Assembly: GCF_028751195.1 (NCBI RefSeq)
Contig: NZ_CP066784.1
Span: forward strand, 4,650,001 to 4,714,000
DNA: 64,000 nt
Direction: 5' to 3'
Source: Alicyclobacillus sp. ALC3
GTDB taxonomy: Bacteria > Bacillota > Bacilli > Alicyclobacillales > Alicyclobacillaceae
The position numbers and the translations under genes were made by a program. Position 1 is the first letter of the stretch. Each line of letters begins with the position of its first letter. Below the pieces are notes generated by a model. The model made no database searches and was not told the DNA's origin. It saw only the letters and a list, made by a program, of their open reading frames with translations. Shown one piece after another: positions 63,215 through 64,000 of this stretch.

Positions 63215-63706
63215 TTGAATCGGGGCAGAAGCGACAAGCAGGTCCAGGTGTTGTGCCAGGTGTCGCCGTGGGTGCGGGAGGTTGTCCACGACGTGGCGCG
63301 GTACCTGCGCACATCCGACGGCAAAGCGGCGCGCCTGATGGGCGTCACAGCATCGCACGACGTGCCGACACTCAACACACTGGCACCGTACTTCTGGCGC
63401 GACTACGAGCGCGGCAACACGATGTGGATCGGGCAGAACAAGCCGGACGATATCCGCGAGCTGATGCCGCACCCGAGCGAGCGCGTGGAGCGTCTCAAGT
63501 TGCGTGTCACCCGTGACGACTGGTGGGAGTTTGACGCCATCGCGTTTGCGTTTGCGAAGCCGCTTGCGCCGGTGGTCGGCGTGCTCATCACGCAGTGCGC
63601 GCGTCGGGAACGGTTGCTCGACATCGCGGCGCCTGGATTCGTGCCACGTTCACCCTACTCATTGAAACGGGGGACTGTGCAATGGGTTGGCGAGACCCGG
63701 CGGTAG
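63215..63706 (+). CDS. Hypothetical protein (163 aa)
   Basis: Unknown. The sequence is basic and helical with regular Trp and Arg (SPWVREVVHDVARYLRTSDG, LRVTRDDWWEFDAIAFAFAK). TTG start after GGGGGTGACAAC. The end overlaps the next gene. Confidence 0.6.
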   Translation: MNRGRSDKQVQVLCQVSPWVREVVHDVARYLRTSDGKAARLMGVTASHDVPTLNTLAPYFWRDYERGNTMWIGQNKPDDIRELMPHPSERVERLKLRVTRDDWWEFDAIAFAFAKPLAPVVGVLITQCARRERLLDIAAPGFVPRSPYSLKRGTVQWVGETRR

Positions 63707-63921
63707 ATGTACCGCGCGTGACGTACAGGAGGCTGCAGATGTTGGTGGAGGAAGTGTCGTACCTGGCCGACGGGGAAGGCCTCGCGTCGTGGGAGCTGCG
63801 TGAGCAGGTTGAGCAACTCATCGGGCGCATCCTTGACGAGTATGTGCGGCAACATTTCGAGGAGTCGACAAAGGCCGCCGCACAGTTGTTGACGGCACGC
63901 AGGCGCGAGTCGTTGAAGTGA
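63682..63921 (+). CDS. Small hypothetical protein (79 aa)
   Basis: Unknown. Starts MGWRDPAVDVPRVTYRRLQM and continues helical. ATG at 63682 with GGGGGA about 7 bases before; overlaps the previous gene by 25 bases. Confidence 0.6.
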   Translation: MGWRDPAVDVPRVTYRRLQMLVEEVSYLADGEGLASWELREQVEQLIGRILDEYVRQHFEESTKAAAQLLTARRRESLK

Positions 63922-64000
63922 GATGTAAGAATATTCTCCACGTCAAAAAAGTTGTATAGTAGACTCGGATATGTATTCATTTTCTAAGGGAGGGAACGTA
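63922..64000 (+). promoter_or_regulatory. Leader of a gene beginning past the right edge
   Basis: An AT-rich stretch with TATAGT (63955-63960) is followed at the edge by AAGGGAGGGAACGTA, a strong SD. The gene it serves starts outside the window. Confidence 0.45.

Larger units (their letters stand above)
9109..64000 (+). mobile_element. Siphovirus-type prophage, right end outside window
   Basis: From the integrase at 9168 to the right edge the genes follow the standard order of a temperate tailed phage: integrase, lysogeny control, replication, late regulator, terminase, head, tail, lysis. A tape-measure gene with tail tube and tail chaperones and no sheath gene points to a long non-contractile tail. 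All core modules are intact, so the element may be inducible. At least 54.9 kb is present. Confidence 0.93.

Noticed and set aside
9109..64000. A complete prophage with both ends in view
   Set aside because: No repeat of the tRNA-Arg 3' end was recognised before the right edge and the last genes look like phage genes, so the right end is most likely outside.

Overview
The window is a piece of a Gram-positive, endospore-forming Bacilli chromosome carrying most of a large tailed-phage prophage. Evidence for the host: a gerE-like spore regulator with a SigK-type promoter, and the order gerE - marR (ysmB) - racE/murI - ysnA (rdgB) - ysnB, which matches the Bacillus subtilis neighbourhood except that gerM and rph are missing. 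The fairly high GC, frequent GTG/TTG starts and the prophage protein families fit an Alicyclobacillaceae-like host. That placement is inference; no rRNA is present to settle it.

Host part (1-9108). On the minus strand, a SigA-type promoter and a class I cyclic-di-GMP riboswitch lead into a 44-residue secreted peptide gene, a strong hairpin, a soluble DegS-like histidine kinase and a TPR protein that runs off the left edge. Next is about 1.1 kb without genes, holding an 8-bp tandem repeat, an array of eight 71-bp units with nested dyads, and a 24-bp direct repeat. Then come pxpB-pxpC-pxpA (5-oxoprolinase), gerE, a MarR regulator, murI, rdgB, a YfcE-type phosphoesterase, and tRNA-Gly(UCC) and tRNA-Arg(UCU).

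Prophage (about 9109 to past the right edge). It starts beside tRNA-Arg with an integrase facing the tRNA. The lysogeny module holds an ImmA-like protease whose C terminus looks like the tip of a bacterial SSB, an XRE repressor, and a divergent control region with four related 20-bp operators. The early operon (12.4-28.75 kb) encodes Cro-like and BRO/antirepressor proteins, a YyaC-like (DUF1256) protein, DUF2800 and DUF2815 proteins, a family A DNA polymerase, a run of small translationally coupled genes, an HNH protein, a VapE-type primase/helicase with a TGTCAAC iteron cluster at its 3' end (possible origin), a VRR-NUC nuclease, an SNF2 helicase and an ArpU-like late regulator.

A terminator, a new promoter, a 15-codon ORF lying across a second terminator, and a run of hairpins separate the early genes from the late genes. 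The late operon runs: small genes, terS, a self-contained resolvase cassette, terL, small genes, an antisense zinc-ribbon gene, portal-MuF fusion, an antisense HNH gene, protease/scaffold, major capsid, connectors, tail tube, tail chaperones joined by a -1 frameshift at CCCAAAC, tape measure, tail hub, receptor-binding proteins and a lysis region. The lysis region includes a permuted-papain-like hydrolase, coiled-coil membrane proteins, a PLD-like protein, a DUF1906 lysin and a possible holin. After a bidirectional terminator come a minus-strand exonuclease/HTH pair and three plus-strand genes. No right attachment site was recognised, so the prophage probably continues beyond the window. Host genes and the prophage core look intact.
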